A DNA stretch of 64,000 bases from Cryobacterium roopkundense. GTDB taxonomy: Bacteria > Actinomycetota > Actinomycetes > Actinomycetales > Microbacteriaceae. The notes beneath the pieces are model-generated. The model had not been told where the DNA came from and searched no databases. It saw only the letters and a list, made by a program, of their open reading frames with translations. Below, one piece after another: positions 41,098-51,624 of the stretch (the stretch's first letter is position 1; the number at the start of each line of letters is the position of its first letter). Position numbers and translations under genes: made by a program. The stretch lies in the NCBI RefSeq assembly GCF_014200405.1, contig NZ_JACHBQ010000001.1, forward strand, positions 3,534,001-3,598,000, read 5' to 3'.

Positions 41098-41952
41098 TTA
41101 CGCGTCGCGTCGCTTCAGCAGGGTCGCGGCCAGGCCGAGTGCCACGGCAATCCAGCCGAGCACCACGAGCAGGCCCTGCCACGGCTCCATGCCGGTCGGA
41201 GAGAACAGTGCGGTGCCCGCGTTTGAGATCAGGTACGGCGAGGCGTCGGCGGCCCACTGTCCGCCAATCAACGCCAGCACAGTCGGCAACAGCAGGATAA
41301 TGCCGAGGGCGGCGGCGATGCCACCGGCACCGCTGCGCAGGATCGCTCCGATACCGAGCGCGAACACCGACACGAGAGCCAGGTACAGCGCGGCGCCGAG
41401 CAACGGGAGGGTGATCAGCGGGTCGAAGAGGCTGATGCTCAGGCCCAGCGGGGAGAGCATCGGCACAGCCACGAGAAGGGACGCCATCACGCTCACGAGG
41501 CCCACGAGGAACGTGCAGACCAAGAGCACAACGGCCTTGGCCGCGAGCGCCCCGAGACGGCGGGGCGCTGCAGTGAGGGTGGACTTGATCATTCCGGTGC
41601 TGTACTCGCCGCTGATCACGAGAACGCCGAGCACGGCAACAATCAGCTGGCCGAAGAGTACGCCGATGGTGGCGGACTCCAGAAGGATGCCGGCTTGGTC
41701 TGCGGCCGGCAGACCGCCGAGGGTGCCGGCGCCTCCCGAATTCTCGAAAAGCGCGCGGTTGCCCGACGCCGTGAGCGCCGCCATGCCAAGGGCGACGAGC
41801 ACGAGGATGGCGAACGACCACGCCGTGGAACGCACGCTCCACAGTTTGATCCATTCGGAGCGGATGAGGCCGGTGAAGCTGAGGCCCGAGCGCGCGGGCA
41901 CGTAAGATTCGCGCGCCGGCGCTGGCGTGGTGGGGTGGGTCAGAGTGGTCAT
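41098..41952 (-). CDS. ABC-2-type transporter permease
   Basis: A 284-residue membrane protein with six hydrophobic helices. The N-terminal FTGLIRSEWIKLWSVRST is the elbow helix motif common to ABC-2 permeases, and GEYSTGMIKSTLTAAPRR is the conserved first cytoplasmic loop of this subgroup. The gene overlaps the ATPase stop by four bases, so the two subunits are made together. Downstream lie the sensor kinase and regulator. Such sets usually export antimicrobial peptides or lipophilic drugs; the substrate here is unknown. Confidence 0.9.
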   Translation of the reverse strand: MTTLTHPTTPAPARESYVPARSGLSFTGLIRSEWIKLWSVRSTAWSFAILVLVALGMAALTASGNRALFENSGGAGTLGGLPAADQAGILLESATIGVLFGQLIVAVLGVLVISGEYSTGMIKSTLTAAPRRLGALAAKAVVLLVCTFLVGLVSVMASLLVAVPMLSPLGLSISLFDPLITLPLLGAALYLALVSVFALGIGAILRSGAGGIAAALGIILLLPTVLALIGGQWAADASPYLISNAGTALFSPTGMEPWQGLLVVLGWIAVALGLAATLLKRRDA

Positions 41953-42908
41953 CGTGCCGCCTCCTGAAGTTCGGGTTCGGTCGGTTCGGGCTTGTCGGCC
42001 GCGGTGCCGCCGGTGCGATACTCCAGCTCGTCCTGGGTGAGGGACATGTAGGCCTCCTCAAGCGACGCGCTCACCGGTGTGAGCTCGTGCAGCACGATTC
42101 CGGCGGCGGCCGCCTGGTTGCCGATCTCCGCCGCGGTCACGCCGACGATTTCGAGCAGGTCCTGCTCGAGATTGGCCACGGTCACGTCCGGTTGGGCGAG
42201 CAGACTCGCGAGTGCGGCGCTGTTCGGTGTGCGAACCCGCACAGTGCTGCGGGTGGACGAGGAGATGATGTCGGCCACCGGGGCATCCGCTATCACCCGA
42301 CCGCGGCCGAGCAGAATGATGTGATCGGCGGTGAGGGCCATCTCGCTCATCAAGTGTGAGGACAGCAGCACGGTGCGCCCTTCGGCGGCGAGCTGGCGGG
42401 TGAGGCGTCGCACCCATTGGACTCCCTCGGGGTCGAGGCCGTTGACGGGCTCGTCGAGGATGAGGGTGGCGGGGTCGCCGAGCAGTGCGGCGGCGATGCC
42501 GAGGCGCTGGCCCATGCCGAGGGAGAAGCCGCCGACGCGCTTGCGGGCTACCGGCTCGAGCCCGGTGAGGGCGATGACTTCGTTGACCCGGCTCGAGGGG
42601 ATGTTGTGGGTGGCGGCCATGGCGCGCAGGTGACTGTAGGCGCTTCGACCGGTGTGCACGGCCTTCGCGTCGAGCAGCACGCCCACTTCGCGAAGCGGCG
42701 CCTTGTGCTCGGCGTAGGGCTTGCCGTTCACGATGACGGATCCGGAGGTGGGCCTGTCGAGTCCTACGATCATGCGCATCGTGGTGGACTTACCGGCGCC
42801 GTTCGGACCCAGGAATCCGGTCACCTTGCCGGGCTGCACCACGAAGTCGACCGAGTCGACCGCCGTCTTGCTTCCGTAGCGTTTGGTCAGGGACTGTGCC
42901 TGAATCAT
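41949..42908 (-). CDS. ABC transporter ATP-binding protein (ABC-2 exporter type)
   Basis: A 319-residue ATPase. Starting at MIQAQSLTKRYG, with AAAGAGG upstream, it shows Walker A GPNGAGKST (34-42), the signature FSLGMGQRL, Walker B LILDEPVNGLDPEG and the switch His in LLSSHLMSEM. FSLGMGQR is a common variant in drug-export ATPases of the CcmA/DrrA group. The C-terminal 90 residues form the extra regulatory domain of this group. It is the first gene of a four-gene run (ATPase, permease, kinase, regulator). Confidence 0.93.
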   Translation of the reverse strand: MIQAQSLTKRYGSKTAVDSVDFVVQPGKVTGFLGPNGAGKSTTMRMIVGLDRPTSGSVIVNGKPYAEHKAPLREVGVLLDAKAVHTGRSAYSHLRAMAATHNIPSSRVNEVIALTGLEPVARKRVGGFSLGMGQRLGIAAALLGDPATLILDEPVNGLDPEGVQWVRRLTRQLAAEGRTVLLSSHLMSEMALTADHIILLGRGRVIADAPVADIISSSTRSTVRVRTPNSAALASLLAQPDVTVANLEQDLLEIVGVTAAEIGNQAAAAGIVLHELTPVSASLEEAYMSLTQDELEYRTGGTAADKPEPTEPELQEAAR

Positions 42909-43066
42909 CCGTTGCCTCTTTCGTCGTGGTGGGCCACACCAGCGGTGCGGCCCACTCAAGACGTTACGGAGAACGGATGCCGCGGCGCATCGGCCGCAGG
43001 GAGGGTCTTGCTGCGGCCGCCTCATACCCCGGTATGACGCCCGGCACCTCCCGCTGGTGCCGCCCG

Positions 43067-44494
43067 TTAGCGCTTGTAGTGGGGTCCGTCGTGTCCTTTC
43101 GGTGTCGGGACCGGTGGTCGGCCGCCTCTGCGCGGCGTTCTCCTCGGATCGACACTGGCCGGAGGGATGAAGTACACCACGTTATCCTTCACGACCACGT
43201 CCCAGCCTTCGCGGTGGATCCGATGATGGCACGCACTACAGAGCATCACGCAGTTGGCTTGATTTGTCGGTCCGTCATGCGCTTTGTACCAACGAATGTG
43301 ATGCCCCTCCGCATAGCTCGGCGGCCGGTTACAGCCAGCCGTGGCGCACCCGCCGTCCCTCTCGACGGCCGCGAGCTTCTGCGCCGTCGTAAAGAGCCGT
43401 TTTCGGAGGCCGAAGTCGAGAACTTCACTCTTGCCGCCGAGGACCATCGGGATCAAACACGCCTCCGCCGCCATCCTTCGGGCCGTTCCGGCGGAGATCG
43501 GCTGTTCAACCCCATCCAGTTGCGCTTCACCGAGGCCGGTTTGTAGGGATTCGAGGGTCATCCTGACGATGATCGTCGTGTGATCCAGCGCCCCGAGCCC
43601 TTCCTTGCAGGAGAGAGCGTGACGCACGATGTCGACGAAGGCATCGAAGTTCAGTTGCGGCATTGTTCGGCCGTCGCCGATGATCTCGTGGTTGTCGCCA
43701 CACCCGTCAGGATCTTCCTTGGCTTCAAACCTGGGTTTGCGCAGTTCCGCGCTGGTCATCCCGTCGATCGCGGTGTCCAGGTACGCCGCTGACACCGGGT
43801 CCGCATCGAGCACGTAGCGTTTCATGCCGTTGGGCAGCACCAGCCGATTCAACCCCCGCCGCGACACCAGCACCTCCTCCCGCGGTTCGACCCCGTCCAC
43901 GTCGAGGGCGTCCCGGTACCGAATCGACAGCTTCCGCACCGAGTCGACCGGGTTGGTCACCGCGAACTCCACCAACTCCTTCTCCGCCGCGTCGAGGTCT
44001 TCGGTCGTGGCCCGAGGGGCGGCCTGCTCGAGGTTCGCCGTGATGTACAGCGCCGAATCCACGGTGAGCTCCCCGGCATTGACCGCTCGAGCGACCTCCG
44101 AATACTCCGGTGGCAGGTGCTCACCGATCAGGCTCGTCCGGGGCTTCGTCGCCTTCCCCACCCTCACCAACCGCCCGGCCTCAGCCATCGAGATGTGACC
44201 GATATCGGTGAGGGCGGCGGCGGCGTTTCGGTTCCCGGTTCTGGCGGCGATGCCCGAGTCGTGGTCGAAGCGGTCGTCCAGCTCACCCGCTGCTCGAACC
44301 AAAAGGGCCTGCGCCTGTCTCACCACCTCGAAATTCGAGTTCAACACGGCCAACAAACCCCCGTCGGTCATCCGCTGCAGGTCCAGCCCGGCGTCGGCTC
44401 CCTCCTCAGTGCACACACCACCGCCCAAGGAGTGAGAGTACGTATCGGCGAGTGCCGCCGTACTCTCCACGAGAAGGTCCGTTGAAGTGGTCAT
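43067..44494 (-). CDS. DUF222 protein with C-terminal HNH nuclease domain (13E12-like)
   Basis: A 475-residue protein of a family abundant in actinobacteria. The first 330 residues are the DUF222 region, largely helical, with PPEYSEVARAVNAGEL and YVLDADPVSAAYLDTAID as typical segments. The HNH domain includes CATAGCNRPPSYAEGHHI and CVMLCSACHHRIHREGW, with four zinc-ligand cysteines and the H-H / N-H nuclease residues. Family members are thought to be endonucleases or mobile-element relics, but their role is unknown. The gene stands alone, with its own upstream region and no coupled partner. Confidence 0.92.
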   Translation of the reverse strand: MTTSTDLLVESTAALADTYSHSLGGGVCTEEGADAGLDLQRMTDGGLLAVLNSNFEVVRQAQALLVRAAGELDDRFDHDSGIAARTGNRNAAAALTDIGHISMAEAGRLVRVGKATKPRTSLIGEHLPPEYSEVARAVNAGELTVDSALYITANLEQAAPRATTEDLDAAEKELVEFAVTNPVDSVRKLSIRYRDALDVDGVEPREEVLVSRRGLNRLVLPNGMKRYVLDADPVSAAYLDTAIDGMTSAELRKPRFEAKEDPDGCGDNHEIIGDGRTMPQLNFDAFVDIVRHALSCKEGLGALDHTTIIVRMTLESLQTGLGEAQLDGVEQPISAGTARRMAAEACLIPMVLGGKSEVLDFGLRKRLFTTAQKLAAVERDGGCATAGCNRPPSYAEGHHIRWYKAHDGPTNQANCVMLCSACHHRIHREGWDVVVKDNVVYFIPPASVDPRRTPRRGGRPPVPTPKGHDGPHYKR

Positions 44495-44609
44495 GGCTTA
44501 ATTTTCTCAGCGACCACCGACATTCACGGGCCCTAAACAGCCCTGATCGGGGCATTCTGTGGAAAACTCCCAAAGATTCTTACCTGTGGAGGAGACACCA
44601 CTCTCCGCC

Positions 44610-44724
44610 GGTCGAGGCGCGACGAAGGAGCGATCGAGACCCCGCGACCCGACCCTCGGACCGCACTAGGGTCTGAGGAGCGTCTCGCGCGGCCTCGAGA
44701 CGCTCGTGCCTCGCGCCTCGACCA
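44610..44724. repeat. Two inverted copies of a Microbacteriaceae-type intergenic palindromic repeat
   Basis: The stretch 44,610-44,641 runs GGTCGAG to GAGACC, and 44,678-44,724 contains a 10-bp perfect stem (44,678-44,687 with 44,696-44,705) followed by GCCTCGACCA. Both resemble, in opposite orientations, the GGTC-tcGAGACGCTCG-CTCGACCA short repeats I recall between genes in Leifsonia, Cryobacterium and relatives. Dispersal was not checked here. Confidence 0.55.
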
Positions 44725-44726
44725 GC

Positions 44727-44760
44727 GGGATGGGGAAACCGCGGCGCATTTCCCCATCCC
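44727..44760 (-). terminator. Perfect 12-bp hairpin after the acyl-CoA oxidase gene
   Basis: GGGATGGGGAAA (44,727-44,738) and TTTCCCCATCCC (44,749-44,760) pair without mismatch around a 10-base loop. The hairpin ends 23 bp past the stop of the gene read leftward. The stem has its own A/T end but no T-tract follows. It is the likely transcription end of that gene. Confidence 0.7.
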
Positions 44761-44783
44761 AGGATGGCGCGAAGAATGAGACG

Positions 44784-46880
44784 CTACTTCTTGGAGGCCT
44801 TCTCCTCACGCGGGGCGTGACCGGAGGCGCGCAGGTCCGCGTAGTACTCGCGGGCCTCGTTCTGGCGTTCGCGCTCGATACCACTCGCGATCGGGGCGCG
44901 CAGGTGGTCCTGCGTGTAGCCGAACGCGTCGACGAGGTCCTGCGCGTGCGGACGGATGCGCGCAATCAACCTGTCGATGTAGGCCGTGACGGCCTGCGCG
45001 CGCTTCGCCGAGAGGCGCCCGTTGATGAGGTACCACGCGAGATTCTTCTCCACCAGGCCGAGGCCGAAGAGGTTCCGCAGCCAGGTGAGCACCTGCTTCG
45101 TTCCCGCGTCGTCGGTCTTCTCCAGCGCCCGGGTGAACGACTCCCACTGCAGCAGTTCGGCGTGGGCACGCGCCGCTTCGATGAGCTCGTTCTGATGGGC
45201 GTTGAAGAGATCGGCCGCTTCCTTCTTGGGCAGCTTCGTGGCCGCGCGCAGCTTGCCTGCCACGTCGGCGATCATCGTCTCGACGCGGTCGGTCAGCAGC
45301 TCGCGTTGCACCTCAGTGTCGCGGAGGGCGCCGACGGAGCGCGCCGTCGACCCGCGGTCGGTCATCAGCTGGCCGAGGCTGCGCAGGCCGCTGCCGCTGT
45401 AGGCGCGACCGGCCGCCTGCTGCACGACGTAGCGGGCGAGGGCGCCGGCATCCGCTTTGGCGAACTTGCGGCTGTAATCCGTGAGCAGGCGTTTGGCCAC
45501 AAGCTGCAGCAGCACATTGTTGTCGCCCTCGAACGTGGCATACACGTCGAGGTCGGCGCGCAGCCCGACGAGCCGGTTGGCGGCCATGAACCCGGCGCCG
45601 CCGCAGGCCTCTCTGGCCTCCTGGAGCGTATCGAGGGCATGCCAGGTGGAGAGCGGCTTGAGTGCGGCGGCGAGGGTCTCAAGGTCCTGGCGATCAGCAT
45701 CCGTGTCGGCCTTGCCGCTAAACACGTCGTCGAACTTCACCAGGAACTCGTCGTGCGCGAAGGTCTGCGCGTAGGTCGTGGCGAGGCGCGGCAGGAGGCG
45801 GCGCTGGTGACGCTGGTAGTCGAGAATGACCTCTTCGTCCACGGGACTGCCGGCTGTGAATTGGCGACGCTGGTTGCCGTAGGTGACGGCGATCGTGAGC
45901 GCCAGAGCGGATGCAGCGGTCGCGGCACCGTCGAGCGACACGCGACCCTGCACGAGCGTTCCGAGCATCGTGAAGAAGCGGCGCCCGGGGCTCGAGATCG
46001 AGCTCGTGTAGGTACCATCGGCGGTGACGTCGCCGTAGCGGTTGAGCAGATTCTCTCGCGGGATGCGCACGTGGTCGAAGTGCAACCGCCCGTTGTCGAT
46101 GCCGTTGAGGCCGCCTTTAAGGCCGTCGTCTTCGCCGCCGATGCCGGGCAGGAAGGCGCCGGTCTCGTCGCGGATGGGCAGGTAGAAGGCGTGCACGCCG
46201 TGGTTGACGCCCTGGGTGATGAGCTTGGCGAACAGCACGGCGGCGATGCCGTCTTTCGCGGCGTTGCCGAGGTAGTCCTTCCACGCCGCACGGAACGGCG
46301 TGTGGATGACGAATTCGTCGGTTTCCGGGTCGAAGGTGGCCGTCGTGCCGATGCTCGCCACGTCGGAGCCGTGGCCGATCTCTGTCATCGCGAAGGCGCC
46401 GGGCACGGTGAGGTTCATAATGTCGGGCAGGTACTTGTCGTGGTGCACCGTGGTGCCGAGGTGCAGCACGGCGGCGCCGAACAGACCCCACTGCACGCCG
46501 CCCTTGATCTGCAGGCTCGGGTCGGCGATCACCAGCTCCTCAAAACCGGCGATGTTGCCGCCGTGGTCGTCGGCCCCGCCGAGGTAGGTCGGGAACGCGC
46601 GCAGCACGTGACCGTTGTCGGCGAGCACCTTGAGCTGGCCGAAGACGCGGGTGCGGTGTTCGGCCATCGACAGGCCGGGGATCCCCTGCATGTCCGGGCG
46701 TGCGGAGAGCTCGCGGGCCGCGATGCGCACGTCGGCCCAGGTGCCGAGAAGCTGCCGGCCGAGAGTCGCCACGTTGATCCGTGGCGGCGTCGTCACGCCG
46801 TCGAGGGCGACCGGTCCGGTGTCGGTGTCGGGTTTGCTGGGAACGGTAGTGGGGGTGGGGCGCTGAATGGTGTCGGCCAT
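44784..46880 (-). CDS. Acyl-CoA oxidase/dehydrogenase family protein (long, ACOX-like)
   Basis: A 698-residue FAD enzyme of the acyl-CoA dehydrogenase superfamily, catalysing the first beta-oxidation step. Its length, N-terminal extension and C-terminal extra domain match acyl-CoA oxidases. AFAMTEIGHGSDVASIGTTA is the FAD/substrate loop, GIDNGRLHFDHVRIPRENLL follows, and ACGGAGFMAANRL and TFEGDNNVLLQLVAKRLL contain the conserved G-G-x-G and the catalytic Glu (TFEGDN). Electrons may go to oxygen or to an electron-transfer flavoprotein; sequence alone does not decide. The gene is monocistronic, with an inverted repeat about 90-125 bp upstream that could bind a regulator. Confidence 0.88.
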   Translation of the reverse strand: MADTIQRPTPTTVPSKPDTDTGPVALDGVTTPPRINVATLGRQLLGTWADVRIAARELSARPDMQGIPGLSMAEHRTRVFGQLKVLADNGHVLRAFPTYLGGADDHGGNIAGFEELVIADPSLQIKGGVQWGLFGAAVLHLGTTVHHDKYLPDIMNLTVPGAFAMTEIGHGSDVASIGTTATFDPETDEFVIHTPFRAAWKDYLGNAAKDGIAAVLFAKLITQGVNHGVHAFYLPIRDETGAFLPGIGGEDDGLKGGLNGIDNGRLHFDHVRIPRENLLNRYGDVTADGTYTSSISSPGRRFFTMLGTLVQGRVSLDGAATAASALALTIAVTYGNQRRQFTAGSPVDEEVILDYQRHQRRLLPRLATTYAQTFAHDEFLVKFDDVFSGKADTDADRQDLETLAAALKPLSTWHALDTLQEAREACGGAGFMAANRLVGLRADLDVYATFEGDNNVLLQLVAKRLLTDYSRKFAKADAGALARYVVQQAAGRAYSGSGLRSLGQLMTDRGSTARSVGALRDTEVQRELLTDRVETMIADVAGKLRAATKLPKKEAADLFNAHQNELIEAARAHAELLQWESFTRALEKTDDAGTKQVLTWLRNLFGLGLVEKNLAWYLINGRLSAKRAQAVTAYIDRLIARIRPHAQDLVDAFGYTQDHLRAPIASGIERERQNEAREYYADLRASGHAPREEKASKK

Positions 46881-46966
46881 CGTCGGTCCTAACTGTTTCG
46901 CGCGAAACGTCGCTGTCCGCCCACGCTAGGGCTCCCGCTGCGGCGAGTGAAATGGTGCGTGACGGG

Positions 46967-47007
46967 CCTACAAAGAAGCATGCGCAGCGCGGCATCCGTT
47001 TTGTAGG
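46967..47007. promoter_or_regulatory. Inverted repeat upstream of the acyl-CoA oxidase gene
   Basis: CCTACAAA (46,967-46,974) and TTTGTAGG (47,000-47,007) are perfect 8-bp arms spaced by 25 bp, centred about 107 bp before the start codon. The arrangement could be two half-sites of a dimeric or tetrameric regulator of fatty-acid genes. No regulator gene is adjacent. Confidence 0.35.
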
Positions 47008-47073
47008 TTTCCGCAACTCTCGCAGTGATCTCTCAGCCATCCCCCACAACGGAACTTCGCGCCCCGCCCGACG

Positions 47074-47150
47074 AAATCGACGGAATTTTAGGCTCCAAAG
47101 GGGTGGGGCAGTCTAAAACCTGTGTTCCGGGCCGAGATCTCCGTCGATTT
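47074..47150. repeat. 77-bp element with perfect 11-bp terminal inverted repeats
   Basis: AAATCGACGGA (47,074-47,084) is the exact reverse complement of TCCGTCGATTT (47,140-47,150). Inside, TTTTAG and CTAAAA (47,086-47,091 and 47,113-47,118) form a second nested pair. It starts 15 bp past the methyltransferase stop. It may be a transcription-end structure or a small palindromic element. Confidence 0.6.
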
Positions 47151-47164
47151 TGCGGACGGGCGGG

Positions 47165-47764
47165 TCAGGCGGGACGGCGGGCGGAGATGTGGAAGACGTG
47201 CCAGCGCTTCGGGCCGGAGAAGGACTGGCCGGGGCGGTCCTCTTCGACCAAGCTCGCCACCTCAAGGCCGGTGAGCAGACTCTCGACGTTGGCCCGGTCG
47301 TGAAAGTTCATGGTGGCGTTGTCAGCCCACTCGTCGTGAGGTCCGAACATTTCGCCGGCGAACCACGCGCCGGGGGCGAGGGCAGAACGGATGCTCGCCC
47401 ACAGTGCCGGGAATGCCTCCGGGTGACAGAACGGCAGCGCAAACGACGACAGGACGAGGTCTGCCGGGGGCAGGACGCCGAGGTCTTCGAAACGACTCGC
47501 CGTGAACGTGAACCGGCCGAGCTCGTCGGCATCGAGGCCGGCGCGCACGCGCGCCCCGGCTGCGGGGTCGGCGTCGTAGGCGAGCACGCGCCATCCGTTG
47601 TGCAGCAGGTAACGCGTCTCGGTGCCCTCGCCGCAGCCGAGGTCGATCGCGATGCCCGGCTCAGGCATGCCTCGGCGTGCGAGGGTGTCCGTGAGCACGG
47701 AACGCACGCGGCGGCCGGCCTGCGCGTCGAAGTACCCGGTCCAGTCGAGGTTCGACATGTCCAT
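47165..47764 (-). CDS. Class I SAM-dependent methyltransferase
   Basis: A 199-residue methyltransferase of the Rossmann type. AIDLGCGEGTETRYLL is motif I (SAM-binding GxGxG region), VLAYDADPAAGARV carries the ribose-binding acid, and ADLVLSSFALPFC is the motif before strand 4. It resembles small TehB/UbiE-like enzymes with unknown substrates. The ATG at 47,764 lies two bases beyond the RecQ stop; a second ATG two codons on (47,758) is possible. It is probably expressed from the recQ transcript. Confidence 0.87.
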   Translation of the reverse strand: MDMSNLDWTGYFDAQAGRRVRSVLTDTLARRGMPEPGIAIDLGCGEGTETRYLLHNGWRVLAYDADPAAGARVRAGLDADELGRFTFTASRFEDLGVLPPADLVLSSFALPFCHPEAFPALWASIRSALAPGAWFAGEMFGPHDEWADNATMNFHDRANVESLLTGLEVASLVEEDRPGQSFSGPKRWHVFHISARRPA

Positions 47765-47766
47765 GC

Positions 47767-49788
<2,022 letters not shown>

Positions 49789-49797
49789 CGTGCGAGT

Positions 49798-50871
49798 CTA
49801 CCTGCGCCCGGGTGTCCCGAGTCGAGGTCGACGCCGCCCCACGACCCGTGGCCGCGCACGAAACCCTTTCTTGAAGGTCTGCGCCGGCTTCTCGATCAGC
49901 CACCAGCTCGCCACGGCGAGCGGCGCCGTGCTGAGAAAACTCGCCGCGATGAAGAAGACAATTCCGAATTGGGTTGCGCCAGCCAGCACGAGCAACTGCT
50001 GCACGGGAAAGGCATAGACATAAACGCCGTACGAATAGTCGTTGCGGCTGCCCAATCGCCGCAGCACGGCCGGAAGCACGGTAGCGACCCAGATCATGGC
50101 GTAGGCCAGCGGGAGGGCAGCGAGCTCGCGGCCGACGCCGAGAACGCAGAGCGCCACGACCAGCAGGCTCGCTGCGACACCGAGCGTGCCGCTGAGCGGC
50201 ACGATATCGCTGTACACGAACACGACCGCGCCGGCCAGAAAGAACGGGACGAGCAGGGCGATGTTCTGCAGGTTTCCCGAATCCTGGCGAAATCCCTCGA
50301 TGAACGCGAATGCCGTCGCCGCCGCGAAGAGCGCGAGCAGCGGCCACCGACGCGCGCGCACGAAGCCGCTGAGGAGCAGCAGCCCGACCAGTACGTAGCA
50401 GCCGATCTCATAGCGCAGGGTCCAGAGGGAACCGTTCCAGATGGTGTCAATGGGCGATCCCACCAGAGTGTCTCCCACGAGCAGGTCGCCGTTTCGCATG
50501 TCTGCGTTGCTGACGACGTAGTGCAGGCCGTCCTGCACGCTCCACCCGCCGTTCAGGGCTCCAGCGATGGCTGCGGCGACGAAGCCAGTGAAGACGAGGC
50601 ACACCCAGTACGCCGGGAGAATACGCAGGGCACGACGCCAGAGATAGGGCCACAGCGCAGTTCGCATGCGACTCTTCGTGATCAGGAACCCGCTGATCGC
50701 AAAGAACCCACCGACCGCGAACATGCCCAGTTTCATGTCACCGAGTTGCGGGTCCTGTCCGAACCCTGAGATGGGCCAGGAATGCGACACGATCACGAGC
50801 GTGGCGAGCACGAGGCGAATCAGATTGAAGGCGTTGTCGCGCGGCTGGTGAGCGTCGGCGATGCTGGCCAT
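49798..50871 (-). CDS. Acyltransferase 3 family membrane protein
   Basis: A 357-residue protein with about ten membrane helices. NAFNLIRLVLATLVIVSHS is the family's first helix with the conserved R and H. GFFAISGFLITKS, RRALRILPAYWVCL and LWTLRYEIGCYVLVG are the other conserved blocks, and WLIEKPAQ closes the fold. Members O-acylate surface glycans and lipids. Though outside the polysaccharide cluster, it is a candidate modifier of the polymer or of cell-wall glycans. RecQ begins 9 bp downstream in the same direction. A hairpin at 50,908-50,941 separates it from the genes upstream. Confidence 0.92.
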   Translation of the reverse strand: MASIADAHQPRDNAFNLIRLVLATLVIVSHSWPISGFGQDPQLGDMKLGMFAVGGFFAISGFLITKSRMRTALWPYLWRRALRILPAYWVCLVFTGFVAAAIAGALNGGWSVQDGLHYVVSNADMRNGDLLVGDTLVGSPIDTIWNGSLWTLRYEIGCYVLVGLLLLSGFVRARRWPLLALFAAATAFAFIEGFRQDSGNLQNIALLVPFFLAGAVVFVYSDIVPLSGTLGVAASLLVVALCVLGVGRELAALPLAYAMIWVATVLPAVLRRLGSRNDYSYGVYVYAFPVQQLLVLAGATQFGIVFFIAASFLSTAPLAVASWWLIEKPAQTFKKGFRARPRVVGRRRPRLGTPGRR

Positions 50872-50907
50872 GATGATTCCCCCGTCCGGTGTCGCCGCAC
50901 CACACTA

Positions 50908-50941
50908 CAAGTGCCCCCGACCGAAAGATCAGGGGCACTTG
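50908..50941 (-). terminator. 10-bp hairpin after the CopC-like gene
   Basis: CAAGTGCCCC (50,908-50,917) pairs perfectly with GGGGCACTTG (50,932-50,941) around a 14-base loop. It lies 38 bp after the stop of the CopC-like gene read leftward and 37 bp before the next start. No T-tract follows. Confidence 0.6.
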
Positions 50942-50978
50942 GGGGGTAACCGACCCAGCGCCCGAAGACGCGTGGTGA

Positions 50979-51617
50979 TTACTGCTGCGGTGTGCGGCGC
51001 ACGAAGAACACCGTGGCCCCGACTGCAATCAGCACGACGGCTAGGGACCCGCCGATCCAGGCCAGATCGCTCAGGGCCGGGGCAGCGGATGCGTCGGCCG
51101 GGGCCGAGCCGGTGACCGGGGCATCCGTTGCCTGACTTCCGGCGCCGCCACAGTCGGGCTTGGCGGTTGACCCCTCTGCGAGCACCTGACCCGCGGCGGG
51201 CTGCCAGGTGAAGGAGAACTCACCCGAGACGGCGTGGCCGTCGGTGGACACGGTCTGCCAGACCACCGTGTAGTCGCCGGCCTCACCGAGCTGCGCCTCG
51301 GTTTCCACAGTGGCGCCGGAGACGGCGGCGCACCCATCGCCGTAGTAGAGCGGTGTGGCAGCCGACGTGGGGCCCGTGACCTGCATAGCGCTTGCCGCGC
51401 CGGTGCCATCGAGGTCGAGCAGCAGGTCGTTCGTGGTCACGGAGAAGACCTCCGGCTGCTCCGTGACGACGGAGTCCTCGGCCGGGGAATAGCCCACCGG
51501 GTAGTTGTGCGCCGAGGCCGGGCCCGCGAACAAGCCCAGCGCCACGGCCGTGATGATGCCACCCAGCGCCGTGCCGCACATCAGGCGGAGTGCGGACCGA
51601 CGAGTTGCCTCCTTCAC
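50979..51617 (-). CDS. CopC-like copper-binding domain protein with C-terminal membrane anchor
   Basis: A 212-residue exported protein. The GTG start at 51,617 gives a basic n-region and signal peptide (GLFAGPASA) cleaved so that the mature chain begins with His-Asn-Tyr. A CopC fold follows, with SPAEDSVVTEQPEVFSV near its N-terminus and the family motif STDGHAVSGEFSFTW. A Ser/Ala/Pro linker and one membrane helix with a short basic tail (VFFVRR) end the protein. The N-terminal His and the D-G-H motif are copper ligands in CopC proteins. It is seven bases after the YcnI-like gene. An ATG 12 codons later is the alternative start. Confidence 0.88.
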   Translation of the reverse strand: MKEATRRSALRLMCGTALGGIITAVALGLFAGPASAHNYPVGYSPAEDSVVTEQPEVFSVTTNDLLLDLDGTGAASAMQVTGPTSAATPLYYGDGCAAVSGATVETEAQLGEAGDYTVVWQTVSTDGHAVSGEFSFTWQPAAGQVLAEGSTAKPDCGGAGSQATDAPVTGSAPADASAAPALSDLAWIGGSLAVVLIAVGATVFFVRRTPQQ

Positions 51618-51624
51618 GCCGGGC

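Noticed and set aside
43067..44494. HNH protein as part of a homing intron or intein.
   Set aside because: It is a free-standing full-length DUF222/HNH gene with its own start and no interrupted host gene around it.
44706..46892. A 728-codon plus-strand open frame opposite the acyl-CoA oxidase gene.
   Set aside because: It is the mirror phase of a strongly supported enzyme gene; its translation is Arg/Gly/Glu/His-rich without domains.
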